Origin: Conexibacter stalactiti
GTDB taxonomy: Bacteria; Actinomycetota; Thermoleophilia; Solirubrobacterales; Solirubrobacteraceae
Strand: one strand, 5' to 3'
Assembly (NCBI RefSeq): GCF_035967765.1
Contig: NZ_JAYWIT010000002.1
DNA: 64,000 bases
The translations under genes were made by a program, and so were the position numbers. How positions within the stretch are numbered: the stretch's first letter is position 1; each line of letters starts with the position of its first letter. A model generated the notes under the pieces. The model saw nothing but the letters and a program-made list of their open reading frames with translations, had not been told where the DNA came from and made no database searches. This document shows positions 41,864 through 49,370 of this stretch, one piece after another.

Positions 41864-44800
41864 GTGACGAGAATCGTGATGGACGCGCCCGACGCGAGGC
41901 GCGCTCGCTCCGGCGTGCGCGCACGTCGGAGCCTGATCGGGGTCGCGGCGCTCGTCGCCGTGGCGGCCGGGCCGGCGCCGTCCACCCACGCGGCACCGGC
42001 GTTCGACGTCAAGCTCGTGGATACACCGACGCTTGACCAGGCGAGTTTCGCGAACCCGCCGATGGCGGTCCGTCCGAAGTACCGCTGGTGGATGCCGCGC
42101 GGTGCGACCGATCCGGCGGAGCTGTCGGCCGAGATTCGCGCGATGAAGGCGGCCGGCGCCGGAGGTGCCGAGATCTCGCCGTTCGCGGTGCCCGGTCTGG
42201 CAAACACCACGGGCCAGGGATTGCAGCAGAACGGCTGGATGAGCGACGCCTGGATGCAGCGTCTGACGCAGATGTACGAGACTGCCGCCGAGGAGGACTT
42301 CCTCCTGGACGACACGATGTCGGGGCTCGGGTCCGACGCGATCAGCGTGCCGATGCCGGGTGCCATCAACGCGGCGGCCAACAGCAAGCGCTATGTCACC
42401 GGCTACACCCTCTTGACGGACGGCGCGTCCTACGATGGCGCGCTTCCGACGACCGCCAATGTGACCTTCAGCACCGCGCTGTGCGCGCCGGCGCAGGCGG
42501 GCGCGACACAGATCCTTCCCGTCATCACGCGTTCGCTGAGCGTGGGCGACACGATCACGGTCGGCACAGGCGTTGATGCCGAGACCGCGAGAGTCGCTCA
42601 GGTCGGCGACGGCTCGTGGGGCTGCGGACGCACGTTCACGGCGAGCGCCGCCGGTGACAGCCGCATCTTCGTCTCGTACCTGGCAGGCGGCGGCGGACAG
42701 GACAGCGGCGGCGGCCGCTTCACGCAGTTCAACATCGGACAGAGAGTCGTCGTCGGCTCGGGAGTAGACGCGGAGACGGTGACCGTCAAGAGCATCGGGC
42801 GCGCCCCGTCCGCCGCTCCGACGACGCTCGCTGCTCCCGTGAACGCCGGCGATGCGACGGCCAGAGTCGCGAGCGCCTCGACGATCGCCGTCGGCCGCTA
42901 CGTCCTGCTCGACGGACAGCTTCTGCGGGTCAAGACAGTCGGCGTCGGCGGTGACGCCAGAACGATCGAGTTCGAGACGCCGATCGCCAGAGCGGCTGCC
43001 GCCGGAGCGCCCGTGCAGGATCTCGGCGAAGGGATCGAGGTCACACCGCTGAACAAGCCTCACGGAGCGAGCGAGGACGTCGTCGTCGATGCGCCGCAAG
43101 GAAGAGGCATCGCACTTGAGGCCCCGCTCCAGAGAGCGCACGGCTTGACCGACCCCGTCACCTCCGACGCGCGCAAGACGCTGGTCGCGGCGCTTGCTGT
43201 CAAGTGCGCTGACAGATGCGCGGAGGCCCCGAAGCTGCTTGATCCGAGAGCGACCATCGATGTCACTCAGGATGCGGCGGACGGAACGATTGACGACTTG
43301 GCCTGGCGGACGCCGGGCACCTGGGTCGTCTACGTCCAGCAGATGGTCAACGATCCCGCGTTTCAGAAGGGCGCGTTCTCGCCTTTGGCGCAGGACTATC
43401 CCGTTGATCACCTCAGCGGCAGAGGCGCCAGAGCGCTGATCGACTACTGGGACGCCAACGTTCTCACGCCGCGGATTCGCGCCGCGATCGCGAAGAACAG
43501 AGGCGGTCTGCAGACGTTGTTCGAGGATTCGCTCGAGATGCCGTTCACGCCGAAGTGGACCGGCGACTTCCTCCAGGAATGGGAGGCGCGGCGTGGATAC
43601 GACCTGACCCCGCTGCTGCCCGCGCTGTCGGGAACCAACCAGCAGGCGAGACCATCCGGGTCAGCCGCGAACCAGTTCGCCTTCCAGGGCCTGGACGTCG
43701 AGCGAGTCCGGGAGGACTACCGCCAGACTTGGAGCGACCTGTTCATCGAGCGGTTCGTCTCGCCGATCCAGAGATGGGCGCAGAAGCAGGGTCTCGGTGG
43801 CCGCTTCCAGCTCTACGGCAGCTTTCCGATCGACACCTCCGCGGCCTCCAGCGTCGTCTCCAACCCGGAGGCCGAATCGCTCGGTTTCGGCAACGACCCC
43901 CACGCGTACACGATCGTCGCAACCGGCGCCCACATGTCCGGGACCGACGTCGTGTCCAACGAGTGCTGCGCCGCCAACGGCCAGACCTATCGCGCGCAGG
44001 TGGCCGACAAGCAGTCGCCCCTCCAGCAGATCTACCAAGCGTTCGCCGGCGGCGTGACGCAGCAGATGTGGCACGGCTTCGACTACAAGACGTCCGCGAT
44101 CGCCAAGTGGCCGGGCTACCACGCGTGGAGCCCGGAGGGAATCACCTCCAGCTTCTCCGAGGCGTTCGGCCCGCGCATGCCCGTGTGGGGATCGGGCGGC
44201 ATCAAGGCTGTCAACGACAACGTCGCTCGTCTCAGCCTGGTCCTTCGCCAGGGCAGCCCGCGCTACGACCTCGCCGTCTACAACCAAGTCTTCGGCGCCG
44301 GCACCTTCCAGGGCCCTCAGGCGCCGACGATCAGACCCAATGGGCCGCTCGCCCAGTCGGGCTTGTCGATGGAGTTCCTGAGCCCTGACTACCTGGTCTC
44401 CGATGCCCGGCGGATCTGGGACGGTCGACGACTCTTCCCGGACAACTCCAGCTACCGGGCGCTGGTGCTCAACAGACAGGAGACGATGGCCCCTGACGTC
44501 GCGCGCCGGATCGTCTCGCTGGTCGAGGACGGTATGCCCCTGCTCGTGATCGGCGGGCTGCCGTCGCGTGCCGCCGGGCTGGATCCGGGAGGTGTCAAGG
44601 ATCGCTCGCTGGCGCGGGCGATGGGCCGGCTCGGCGAGCTGATCGCCGAAGGACGGAACGCTGGGCAGGTCGCGGACGAGAGCGGCGCCGCCGCCGCGCT
44701 GCACGCGCTCGGCGTGAGACCGTCGGCCGAGAAGGCGCAGCCGAGCACGACGCTGACCGTCCGCCGTGCCGCCGACGGCGTGGACTACTACTACCTCTAC

Positions 44801-46531
44801 AACAACAGCGACGCTCCCATCACTGACGTCTGGACCTTCGAGGGCGAGGGTCGGCCGTTCCGCCTCGACGCCTGGAGCGGCAAGATCGTCGGCCTCGGAA
44901 GCTATGAGGCCGGACCACAGGGCGTCACGGTGCCCCTGACGATCGGCGCGCGAGACGTCGCGGTGATCGCTGTCGCTCCGGAGCCTCCGGGCTCGACGTC
45001 GACGCCGAAGGATCATGTCGTCGCCGCCGACGGCGATGCCGTCGAGCGTGACAACGGCACGATCGGTGTGCGCTCGACTCAGAACGGTCCGGTCAGCGCG
45101 ACGCTCGCCAGCGGCAAGGTGGTCACGGGTGCGATCGAGGGCGTGCCTGCCGCCCGGGTGCTCAACAGATGGTCGCTGCGACTGGAGTCGTGGCAGCCGG
45201 GGCCCGATCCGACGTCCGATGACTATGACTGGATGGTCGACAAGGTCGACCGCGGCACGTTTGAGGTCGCCGCGAGCGGCGAGGATCCGCTGCCGTCGTG
45301 GCGCAGACTCGTCGGTGACAGCTCGCTTGACTTCGTGTCGGGCATCGGCGCCTACACGACAACGGTCGACCTGCCCGAAAGCGCCTGGACCGGCGGTCAT
45401 GGAGCCTACCTCGCACTCGGCGAGACAAATGACTCCGTCCGGCTGACGGTCAACGGCCACGACGTGCCGGTGAGTCTGCAGGATCTCTCCCGCATCGACA
45501 TCGGGCCGTTCTTGCGAGGTGGTGCGAACACGATCGAGGTGAAGGTCGCCTCGACGCTCAACAACGTCGCGAACCGAACGAACGTTCAGGACTATGGCCT
45601 GCTCGGACCCGTGAGACTGACGCCCTACGGTGAGACGACGGTTGTCGGCCCGGTCGCGCCCACCGCGACTTCCGCGCCGGTTGTCTCCGGCACACTCAAG
45701 GTCGGCGAGACGCTCCGCGCCACAGACGGTATCTGGGACGTCACGGATCTTTCCTTCGCGCACCAGTGGCTGCGTGACGGCCAGCCGATCCCTGGCGCAA
45801 CAGGTCTCGCCTACACGTTGACATCTGCTGACGCGGACCATCGCATGGCGGTCACGGTCACCGCATCCGGCCCCGACTACCAGGACGCCAGATCCACATC
45901 TGAGCAGACGGCGCTCGTCGCTCCCGCTGACAGACAGGGCGGTGGCGGTGCTCCGAACGGCCCGAGCGCCCCGAACGTGACCATGCCGCCGACCATCAGC
46001 GGCACGGCGATGGTGGGCCGCACGCTGAGCACCTCCAACGGCGTATGGACCGTCGAAGGTCTCACGTTCGGCTACCAGTGGAAGCGCGACGGAAAGCCGA
46101 TCGCGGGAGCGACCAAGGCGACGTACCGCGTCGCGATCGCTGACGCCGGCCGTACGCTGAGCGTCGACGTGACCGCTTCCAAGGCAGGTCTGATCTCGAC
46201 GACGGTCGCAGCGAGACCGATCTCGGTGCGCAAGCTCGCCGCAACGCTCAGCTGGCGACTGAAGGCAGCGAGAGCGAAGGTTGGCATGCGTGTCGGCGCC
46301 GTCGCTCGCGTGCGCGTCAGTGGCATCGCGCGACCGACCGGCGTCTTGCGCGTCCTCGATGGCCACAAGGTCGTCACGGTCAAGACGCTCCGTCCCCGCG
46401 ACCGGGGCAGCCTCACCTTCCGGCTGCCCAAACTCGCGCGGGGCAAGCACAAGCTCACGCTCAGCTACGGCGGATCTCCCGCCATCAGAGCGTCGCGCTC
46501 AAAGCCCATCAGTCTGGTGGTGCGCCGCTAG
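41864..46531 (+). CDS. Secreted GH106-type alpha-L-rhamnosidase with inserted beta repeats and Ig-like tail
   Basis: 1555 residues from GTG 41864 (AGGAGG seven bases before). A signal peptide (RRSLIGVAALVAVAAGPAPS, cleavage near THAAPA) leads to the GH106 start PPMAVRPKYRWWMPRGATDP and MKAAGAGGAEISPFAVPG. Residues ~205-390 are an insertion of three related modules (GDTITVGTGVDAETARVAQV; GQRVVVGSGVDAETVTVKSI; GRYVLLDGQLLRVKTVGV). Catalytic-domain sequence resumes (GGLQTLFEDSLEMPFTPKWT, AYTIVATGAHMSGTDVVSNE), then a galactose-binding-like sandwich to ~1255. Two YQWxRDGxPIxGAT Ig-like repeats (~1260-1345, ~1370-1445) and a final Ig-like domain (~1457-1555) follow. Predicted extracellular removal of rhamnose from plant or microbial glycans. 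Arginine is often AGA. Confidence 0.85.
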   Translation: MTRIVMDAPDARRARSGVRARRSLIGVAALVAVAAGPAPSTHAAPAFDVKLVDTPTLDQASFANPPMAVRPKYRWWMPRGATDPAELSAEIRAMKAAGAGGAEISPFAVPGLANTTGQGLQQNGWMSDAWMQRLTQMYETAAEEDFLLDDTMSGLGSDAISVPMPGAINAAANSKRYVTGYTLLTDGASYDGALPTTANVTFSTALCAPAQAGATQILPVITRSLSVGDTITVGTGVDAETARVAQVGDGSWGCGRTFTASAAGDSRIFVSYLAGGGGQDSGGGRFTQFNIGQRVVVGSGVDAETVTVKSIGRAPSAAPTTLAAPVNAGDATARVASASTIAVGRYVLLDGQLLRVKTVGVGGDARTIEFETPIARAAAAGAPVQDLGEGIEVTPLNKPHGASEDVVVDAPQGRGIALEAPLQRAHGLTDPVTSDARKTLVAALAVKCADRCAEAPKLLDPRATIDVTQDAADGTIDDLAWRTPGTWVVYVQQMVNDPAFQKGAFSPLAQDYPVDHLSGRGARALIDYWDANVLTPRIRAAIAKNRGGLQTLFEDSLEMPFTPKWTGDFLQEWEARRGYDLTPLLPALSGTNQQARPSGSAANQFAFQGLDVERVREDYRQTWSDLFIERFVSPIQRWAQKQGLGGRFQLYGSFPIDTSAASSVVSNPEAESLGFGNDPHAYTIVATGAHMSGTDVVSNECCAANGQTYRAQVADKQSPLQQIYQAFAGGVTQQMWHGFDYKTSAIAKWPGYHAWSPEGITSSFSEAFGPRMPVWGSGGIKAVNDNVARLSLVLRQGSPRYDLAVYNQVFGAGTFQGPQAPTIRPNGPLAQSGLSMEFLSPDYLVSDARRIWDGRRLFPDNSSYRALVLNRQETMAPDVARRIVSLVEDGMPLLVIGGLPSRAAGLDPGGVKDRSLARAMGRLGELIAEGRNAGQVADESGAAAALHALGVRPSAEKAQPSTTLTVRRAADGVDYYYLYNNSDAPITDVWTFEGEGRPFRLDAWSGKIVGLGSYEAGPQGVTVPLTIGARDVAVIAVAPEPPGSTSTPKDHVVAADGDAVERDNGTIGVRSTQNGPVSATLASGKVVTGAIEGVPAARVLNRWSLRLESWQPGPDPTSDDYDWMVDKVDRGTFEVAASGEDPLPSWRRLVGDSSLDFVSGIGAYTTTVDLPESAWTGGHGAYLALGETNDSVRLTVNGHDVPVSLQDLSRIDIGPFLRGGANTIEVKVASTLNNVANRTNVQDYGLLGPVRLTPYGETTVVGPVAPTATSAPVVSGTLKVGETLRATDGIWDVTDLSFAHQWLRDGQPIPGATGLAYTLTSADADHRMAVTVTASGPDYQDARSTSEQTALVAPADRQGGGGAPNGPSAPNVTMPPTISGTAMVGRTLSTSNGVWTVEGLTFGYQWKRDGKPIAGATKATYRVAIADAGRTLSVDVTASKAGLISTTVAARPISVRKLAATLSWRLKAARAKVGMRVGAVARVRVSGIARPTGVLRVLDGHKVVTVKTLRPRDRGSLTFRLPKLARGKHKLTLSYGGSPAIRASRSKPISLVVRR

Positions 46532-46562
46532 CTCGCGTTCCAGGCAGGTCGGTCGTCCAGCC

Positions 46563-46604
46563 CTCCTTGGAGCTTGGTGGTTCTGAGAGCTCCGCTCCAA
46601 GGAG
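46563..46604. terminator. Inverted repeat downstream of glycoside hydrolase
   Basis: CTCCTTGGAGC (46563-46573) and GCTCCAAGGAG (46594-46604) form a perfect 11-bp stem with a 20-nt loop, 31 bp after the hydrolase stop. Likely transcription terminator, although no T-run follows. Confidence 0.5.
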
Positions 46605-46681
46605 TTCTGGCCGGCCGCAGACGAGGCAGTCGCACGGCTGACATGCACCAGGGCAGCTGCGCCGCGGACTAGCGAGATCGC

Positions 46682-46708
46682 CGCCAGTCGTCCTCCGGAC
46701 GACTGGCG
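46682..46708. terminator. 12-bp perfect hairpin
   Basis: CGCCAGTCGTCC and GGACGACTGGCG pair perfectly around a 3-nt loop TCC. It lies in the 463-bp gene-free stretch between the hydrolase and the tRNA-like repeat; the stretch otherwise shows no gene. A second terminator or the end of a small unknown RNA. Confidence 0.45.
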
Positions 46709-46994
46709 ATCCGCAGGTCCAAGCGGATTGATTGGATGAGGATCGCGGTGACAGTGTCGATTGCGAGAAGCCGATTCTCGTCGTTCTCATGCGTCGGCCT
46801 GTCGGCATGGGGAACTGCGGCACCTCCGCGCTGAGTCCCAGCGCGGGTGGCAACCGGCGGGACGCCGCAGATCCCGGAGTCCGCTCAGTTCGGCGCCGCG
46901 GGGACTGGCCGGTGACCGTGCACATTCCGTGCACACCAGCACGTGTCCAAGCGCCCCCGGACGTGCCCGCAGCGCATCTGAATCGCCGTAGTCA

Positions 46995-47077
46995 CGGGAC
47001 ATCCGGGAACACCGAGGCACTCAGCTCCGCCCTCTCACGGCGGAAACCGGGGTTCGAATCCCCGTAGCGGTACCTCC
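46995..47077 (+). repeat. Repeat A: tRNA-Glu(CTC) 3' half with upstream conserved flank
   Basis: 47027-47043 folds as a tRNA anticodon arm: stem CCGCC/GGCGG, loop CTCTCAC with anticodon CTC (Glu). It is followed by a variable stretch and a perfect T-arm CGGGG-TTCGAAT-CCCCG (47048-47064), then TAGCGGTA-CC like an acceptor 3' end. No D-arm or matching 5' acceptor strand (ACCGCTA) exists upstream, so it is only half a tRNA gene. The segment 46995-47056 recurs imperfectly at 47722-47784. A 3'-half tRNA next to a mobile module is what an integrase attachment site leaves; no integrase is present. Confidence 0.65.
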
Positions 47078-47506
47078 AGAAAGCCCCGCAAATGCGGGGC
47101 TTTCTCGTTGCCCGGTGAGGAACAGGGTGTGGCTGCGGCCCTGGTTCTCCGAGGCGACGTCGAGGCGCTCTGCAAGCGTGGAGAGGCGCTTGTCCTTCGT
47201 CCACAGCACCGCGTCAGGGGTGAGCCGGGCGGCAGCCAGGAGCTGGGCGTCGACGTAGCCAATGCCGTGGCCGTGGAGTCTGCGGTCGGCGATCAGACGA
47301 AAGACCTCGTCGTGCTCGGCGACGACCGCCTGGGGGAGGTCGCGCAGCAGGCCGAGGATCTCGTCGCGGTTGCGGAGGTTGGCGAGCGCGAGTTCGCCGA
47401 TGACGCACGGGTGAGAGAGGACGGAGCTGTGGTCGAGCAGGCGGGTGAGCGTGTCGTCGCCGTGACGGAGGAAGTGGATCCAGACGGAGGTATCGACGAG
47501 GATCAC
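47021..47506 (-). CDS. vapC: VapC-type PIN-domain toxin with abnormal C-terminal extension
   Basis: 161 residues from ATG 47506. PIN motifs: MILVDTSVWIHFLR (first Asp), VIGELALANLRNRDEI (Glu), GIGYVDAQLLAAARL (Asp) and VLWTKDKRLSTLAERL (Asp region), the four acidic residues of the Mg2+ ribonuclease site. VapC proteins usually end near residue 130, shortly after this point. Here the frame runs on about 30 residues through the terminator and the antisense strand of the tRNA half (RESPAFAGLSGGTATGIRTP), stopping at 47021. This tail is a junction artefact or acquired extension. ATG overlaps the vapB stop by four bases. Confidence 0.85.
   Translation of the reverse strand: MILVDTSVWIHFLRHGDDTLTRLLDHSSVLSHPCVIGELALANLRNRDEILGLLRDLPQAVVAEHDEVFRLIADRRLHGHGIGYVDAQLLAAARLTPDAVLWTKDKRLSTLAERLDVASENQGRSHTLFLTGQRESPAFAGLSGGTATGIRTPVSAVRGRS
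47080..47103. terminator. Rho-independent terminator after the tRNA half
   Basis: AAAGCCCCGCA and TGCGGGGCTTT pair perfectly around AA, followed by CTC. It sits three bases beyond the tRNA-like 3' end, the usual place for a tRNA terminator. The symmetric A/T ends make it bidirectional. It lies inside the extended vapC frame on the opposite strand. Confidence 0.85.
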
Positions 47507-47748
47507 TGTGGCTCGCTTCGCCGGCGTCGGACGTCCTCGAGCGCGGGCTCGCTGCCGCCGAGGCGGGCGAGGCGGCGGGCGCTCTCGCGCTCGATCAGCG
47601 CGCCAAGCGCCTCGCGCACGAGCGCAGTCTTCTCGGTCGTGCCGGTGAGGCGCTGAGCTTCAGCGAGCAGGTCGTCGTCGAGAGCGGACGCACCGGTGAC
47701 GCGAAGAAAACGCCGCTGGGCCGGGACTTCCGGGGGGCACAAGGGCAC
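47503..47748 (-). CDS. vapB: VapB-type antitoxin with N-terminus replaced at repeat junction
   Basis: 81 residues if GTG 47748 is used. The body DDDLLAEAQRLTGTTEKTAL and VREALGALIERESARRLARL is typical of VapB antitoxins of the ribbon-helix-helix class, ending LGGSEPALEDVRRRR. The usual beginning (M-R-T-x-(I/V)-x-L-D-D) is not seen. Instead MPLCPPEVPAQRRFLRVTGA is read from within repeat B. So the DNA-binding strand may have been altered by insertion or recombination; no better start codon lies closer. Translationally coupled to vapC. Confidence 0.78.
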   Translation of the reverse strand: MPLCPPEVPAQRRFLRVTGASALDDDLLAEAQRLTGTTEKTALVREALGALIERESARRLARLGGSEPALEDVRRRRSEPQ

Positions 47749-47784
47749 TCAGATCCGCCATCTCAAGGCGGAAGCCGGGGTTCG
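47722..47784 (+). repeat. Repeat B: degenerate copy of repeat A
   Basis: Aligned with 46995-47056 it shares CGGGAC, TCCGGG, GGCACTCAG, TCCGCC, TCTCA, GGCGGAA and CCGGGGTTCG, differing at about a dozen positions with one extra base. The anticodon arm is still foldable (CCGCC-ATCTCAA-GGCGG, anticodon CTC), but the T-arm is broken after TTCG. The two copies are direct repeats 727 bp apart, bracketing vapBC. Confidence 0.65.
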
Positions 47785-47827
47785 GTTGAAAGTGGTCCTG
47801 CGGGCGTAGCGGCACAAACGCGCGCAG

Positions 47828-48679
47828 CTAGTTCCGCTCGGCCTGCTCGCGCGCTTGGACGGCATCGGCCAAGCGCGCCTCGGCGGCGTCGCTCGCGGCG
47901 AGGCGCTCGGCCATGGCCGCCTCGGCGTCATGCAGCGCGCGTTGGGCGTCCGCGGCGGCGGCCGCAGCGGCTTCCTCCTGCTCGCGAGCTTGCGAGATCC
48001 GCGCGCGTCGCGCCGCGGCGGCGCGTTCCTCGGCCTCCTGGGCAGCGCGTTCCTCAGCGTCTCTGGCGGCGCGCTCCGCCGCCTCCACCGCGGTCTGCTC
48101 CGCTGCCTCTCGCCCAGTTCGCGTCGCAGCCGCGACCGCTCTAGCACTGGTCGCCACCTTCCCCGGTGCGCTGACGTGGGGCGTCGCCTCACGTGGGGCA
48201 GGGACAAAGCCACCGAGGTCGCCGAAGCCGCTGGCGACCCGCTCGCGGAGCAGCCGCCCGCTCGTGACGTCGGCGAGCGCGTCGGCGTCGACGGTGGCAG
48301 CGCGCAGCGTCTGACGGATCTTCTCGAGCGTTGGTGGATCGGTCACCGGTACGGCGGCGGTGAGCGTGTCGCAGGCGGCGTCGACCCGGGCCTGGGCTTC
48401 GCGAAGGTGCGACGGATCGCCGCCGGTGAGCAGTTCGCGCTGGGCGTCGCCGAGGCACCCCGCCGCGTCGGTCAGCTCCTGTGCCGCGTCGGGGTGCTGA
48501 CGGACGGCGAGGTTGATCGCCCACGCTGCTCGCGTCGGGCGGCGCAGAGCTCTCACGCGTGCGGCGCCGGCTCTGTCGCCGTCGACGCGCAGCTGCTTGG
48601 CAAGCGCGTCACGGGCAGCGACGAAGCTGTCGGGTGACTCGACGTAGAGGGCCTCTTCCTCGGACTCGATGTCTGTCAT
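47828..48679 (-). CDS. Conserved actinobacterial coiled-coil protein of unknown function
   Basis: 283 residues from ATG 48679. N-terminal part ALYVESPDSFVAARDALAKQ, LRVDGDRAGAARVRALRRPT, RAAWAINLAVRQHPDAAQEL resembles an unnamed family frequent in actinobacteria. The C-terminal 110 residues are an alanine/glutamate/arginine-rich coiled coil (EEAAAAAAADAQRALHDAEA). No catalytic motif, signal or membrane segment is visible, so a structural or scaffold role in the cytoplasm is possible. It lies 13 bp downstream of the TetR gene on the same strand direction but reads towards vapBC; no functional link is evident. Confidence 0.7.
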   Translation of the reverse strand: MTDIESEEEALYVESPDSFVAARDALAKQLRVDGDRAGAARVRALRRPTRAAWAINLAVRQHPDAAQELTDAAGCLGDAQRELLTGGDPSHLREAQARVDAACDTLTAAVPVTDPPTLEKIRQTLRAATVDADALADVTSGRLLRERVASGFGDLGGFVPAPREATPHVSAPGKVATSARAVAAATRTGREAAEQTAVEAAERAARDAEERAAQEAEERAAAARRARISQAREQEEAAAAAAADAQRALHDAEAAMAERLAASDAAEARLADAVQAREQAERN

Positions 48680-48691
48680 CAGCGACAGACG

Positions 48692-49318
48692 CTACCGTCG
48701 CCGTGTGTTCAAGACCACGTGCGTGCGGGACGTGGTGGCGAGGATGCGGTCGAGGTGGGCGAGCGGGTCGCTGACGGTGGTGGTGCGGAGGTCGTCGAGC
48801 CAGACGCGGTAGGCGGCGACGCCGCGGGCGACGAGCAGGCGGGTCCGCCAGTCGGCGGTGCCGCTGTCGTGGTGGCGGCGGTGGAGCTGGTCGGCCATCG
48901 CGCGTTCGCGGTCGGCCAGTTGGATGAGCGGTGAGGAGCGGCCGGCGGTCGTCTCGCTCGTGACGCGGAAGTAGGGGGCGAGCCGCTCCCAGTCGGCGAG
49001 CATGTAGCGGGCGAGGTCGCGCAGCGCGCCGTCGAGGACGTCGCGATCGGACAGCTCGGGCGGAGCCGCGGCGAGCGCGGCCTGCATGCGGTCGGCCGTC
49101 GCGCGGATCGGCTCGAGCAGGACGTGCTCCTTCGCCGGGAAGTAGCGGAAGAAGCTGCGCTCGGCGATGTCGGCCGCCGCGCAGATGTCCGCGACGGAGA
49201 CGGCGTTGTAGCCGTGCCGGTCGAACAGCGCGATCGCGACGCCGACGACCCTCGCCTTCGCCGCGGCGCGCTTGCGCTCGCGCAACGAGGTCGGTTCGGC
49301 AGGCGGGGTGGAGGCCAC
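48692..49318 (-). CDS. TetR-family regulator of the adjacent exporter
   Basis: 208 residues from GTG 49318 (MASTPPAEPTSLRERKRAAA). ATG 49351 would extend it through the operator and is rejected. HTH: LRERKRAAAKARVVGVAIAL, AVSVADICAAADIAERSFFR, YFPAKEHVLLEPIRA. Paralogous to the TetR at 54858 across this domain. No Shine-Dalgarno precedes the GTG, so it may be translated from a leaderless transcript. Divergent from the DHA2 exporter with a perfect palindrome between, so it most likely represses that exporter and itself. Confidence 0.86.
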   Translation of the reverse strand: MASTPPAEPTSLRERKRAAAKARVVGVAIALFDRHGYNAVSVADICAAADIAERSFFRYFPAKEHVLLEPIRATADRMQAALAAAPPELSDRDVLDGALRDLARYMLADWERLAPYFRVTSETTAGRSSPLIQLADRERAMADQLHRRHHDSGTADWRTRLLVARGVAAYRVWLDDLRTTTVSDPLAHLDRILATTSRTHVVLNTRRR

Positions 49319-49328
49319 GAGATAAGTG

Positions 49329-49343
49329 TGGCATATTATGCCA
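49329..49343. promoter_or_regulatory. TetR operator palindrome
   Basis: TGGCATA-T-TATGCCA is a perfect 15-bp palindrome midway between the divergent TetR and exporter starts. A related half TAGGCATAAT follows at 49346. Strong operator candidate for the adjacent TetR. Confidence 0.75.
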
Positions 49344-49370
49344 GTAGGCATAATCTGCCAGGAGATCGAA

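Noticed and set aside
43661..46450. 929-codon minus-strand frame opposite the rhamnosidase
   Set aside because: No recognisable domain, and the plus strand encodes a conserved GH106 and Ig-like domains throughout.
46985..47077. Complete tRNA-Glu gene
   Set aside because: Anticodon and T arms are good, but no D-arm and no 5' acceptor strand pairing with TAGCGGT could be found, so it is recorded as a 3' half only.
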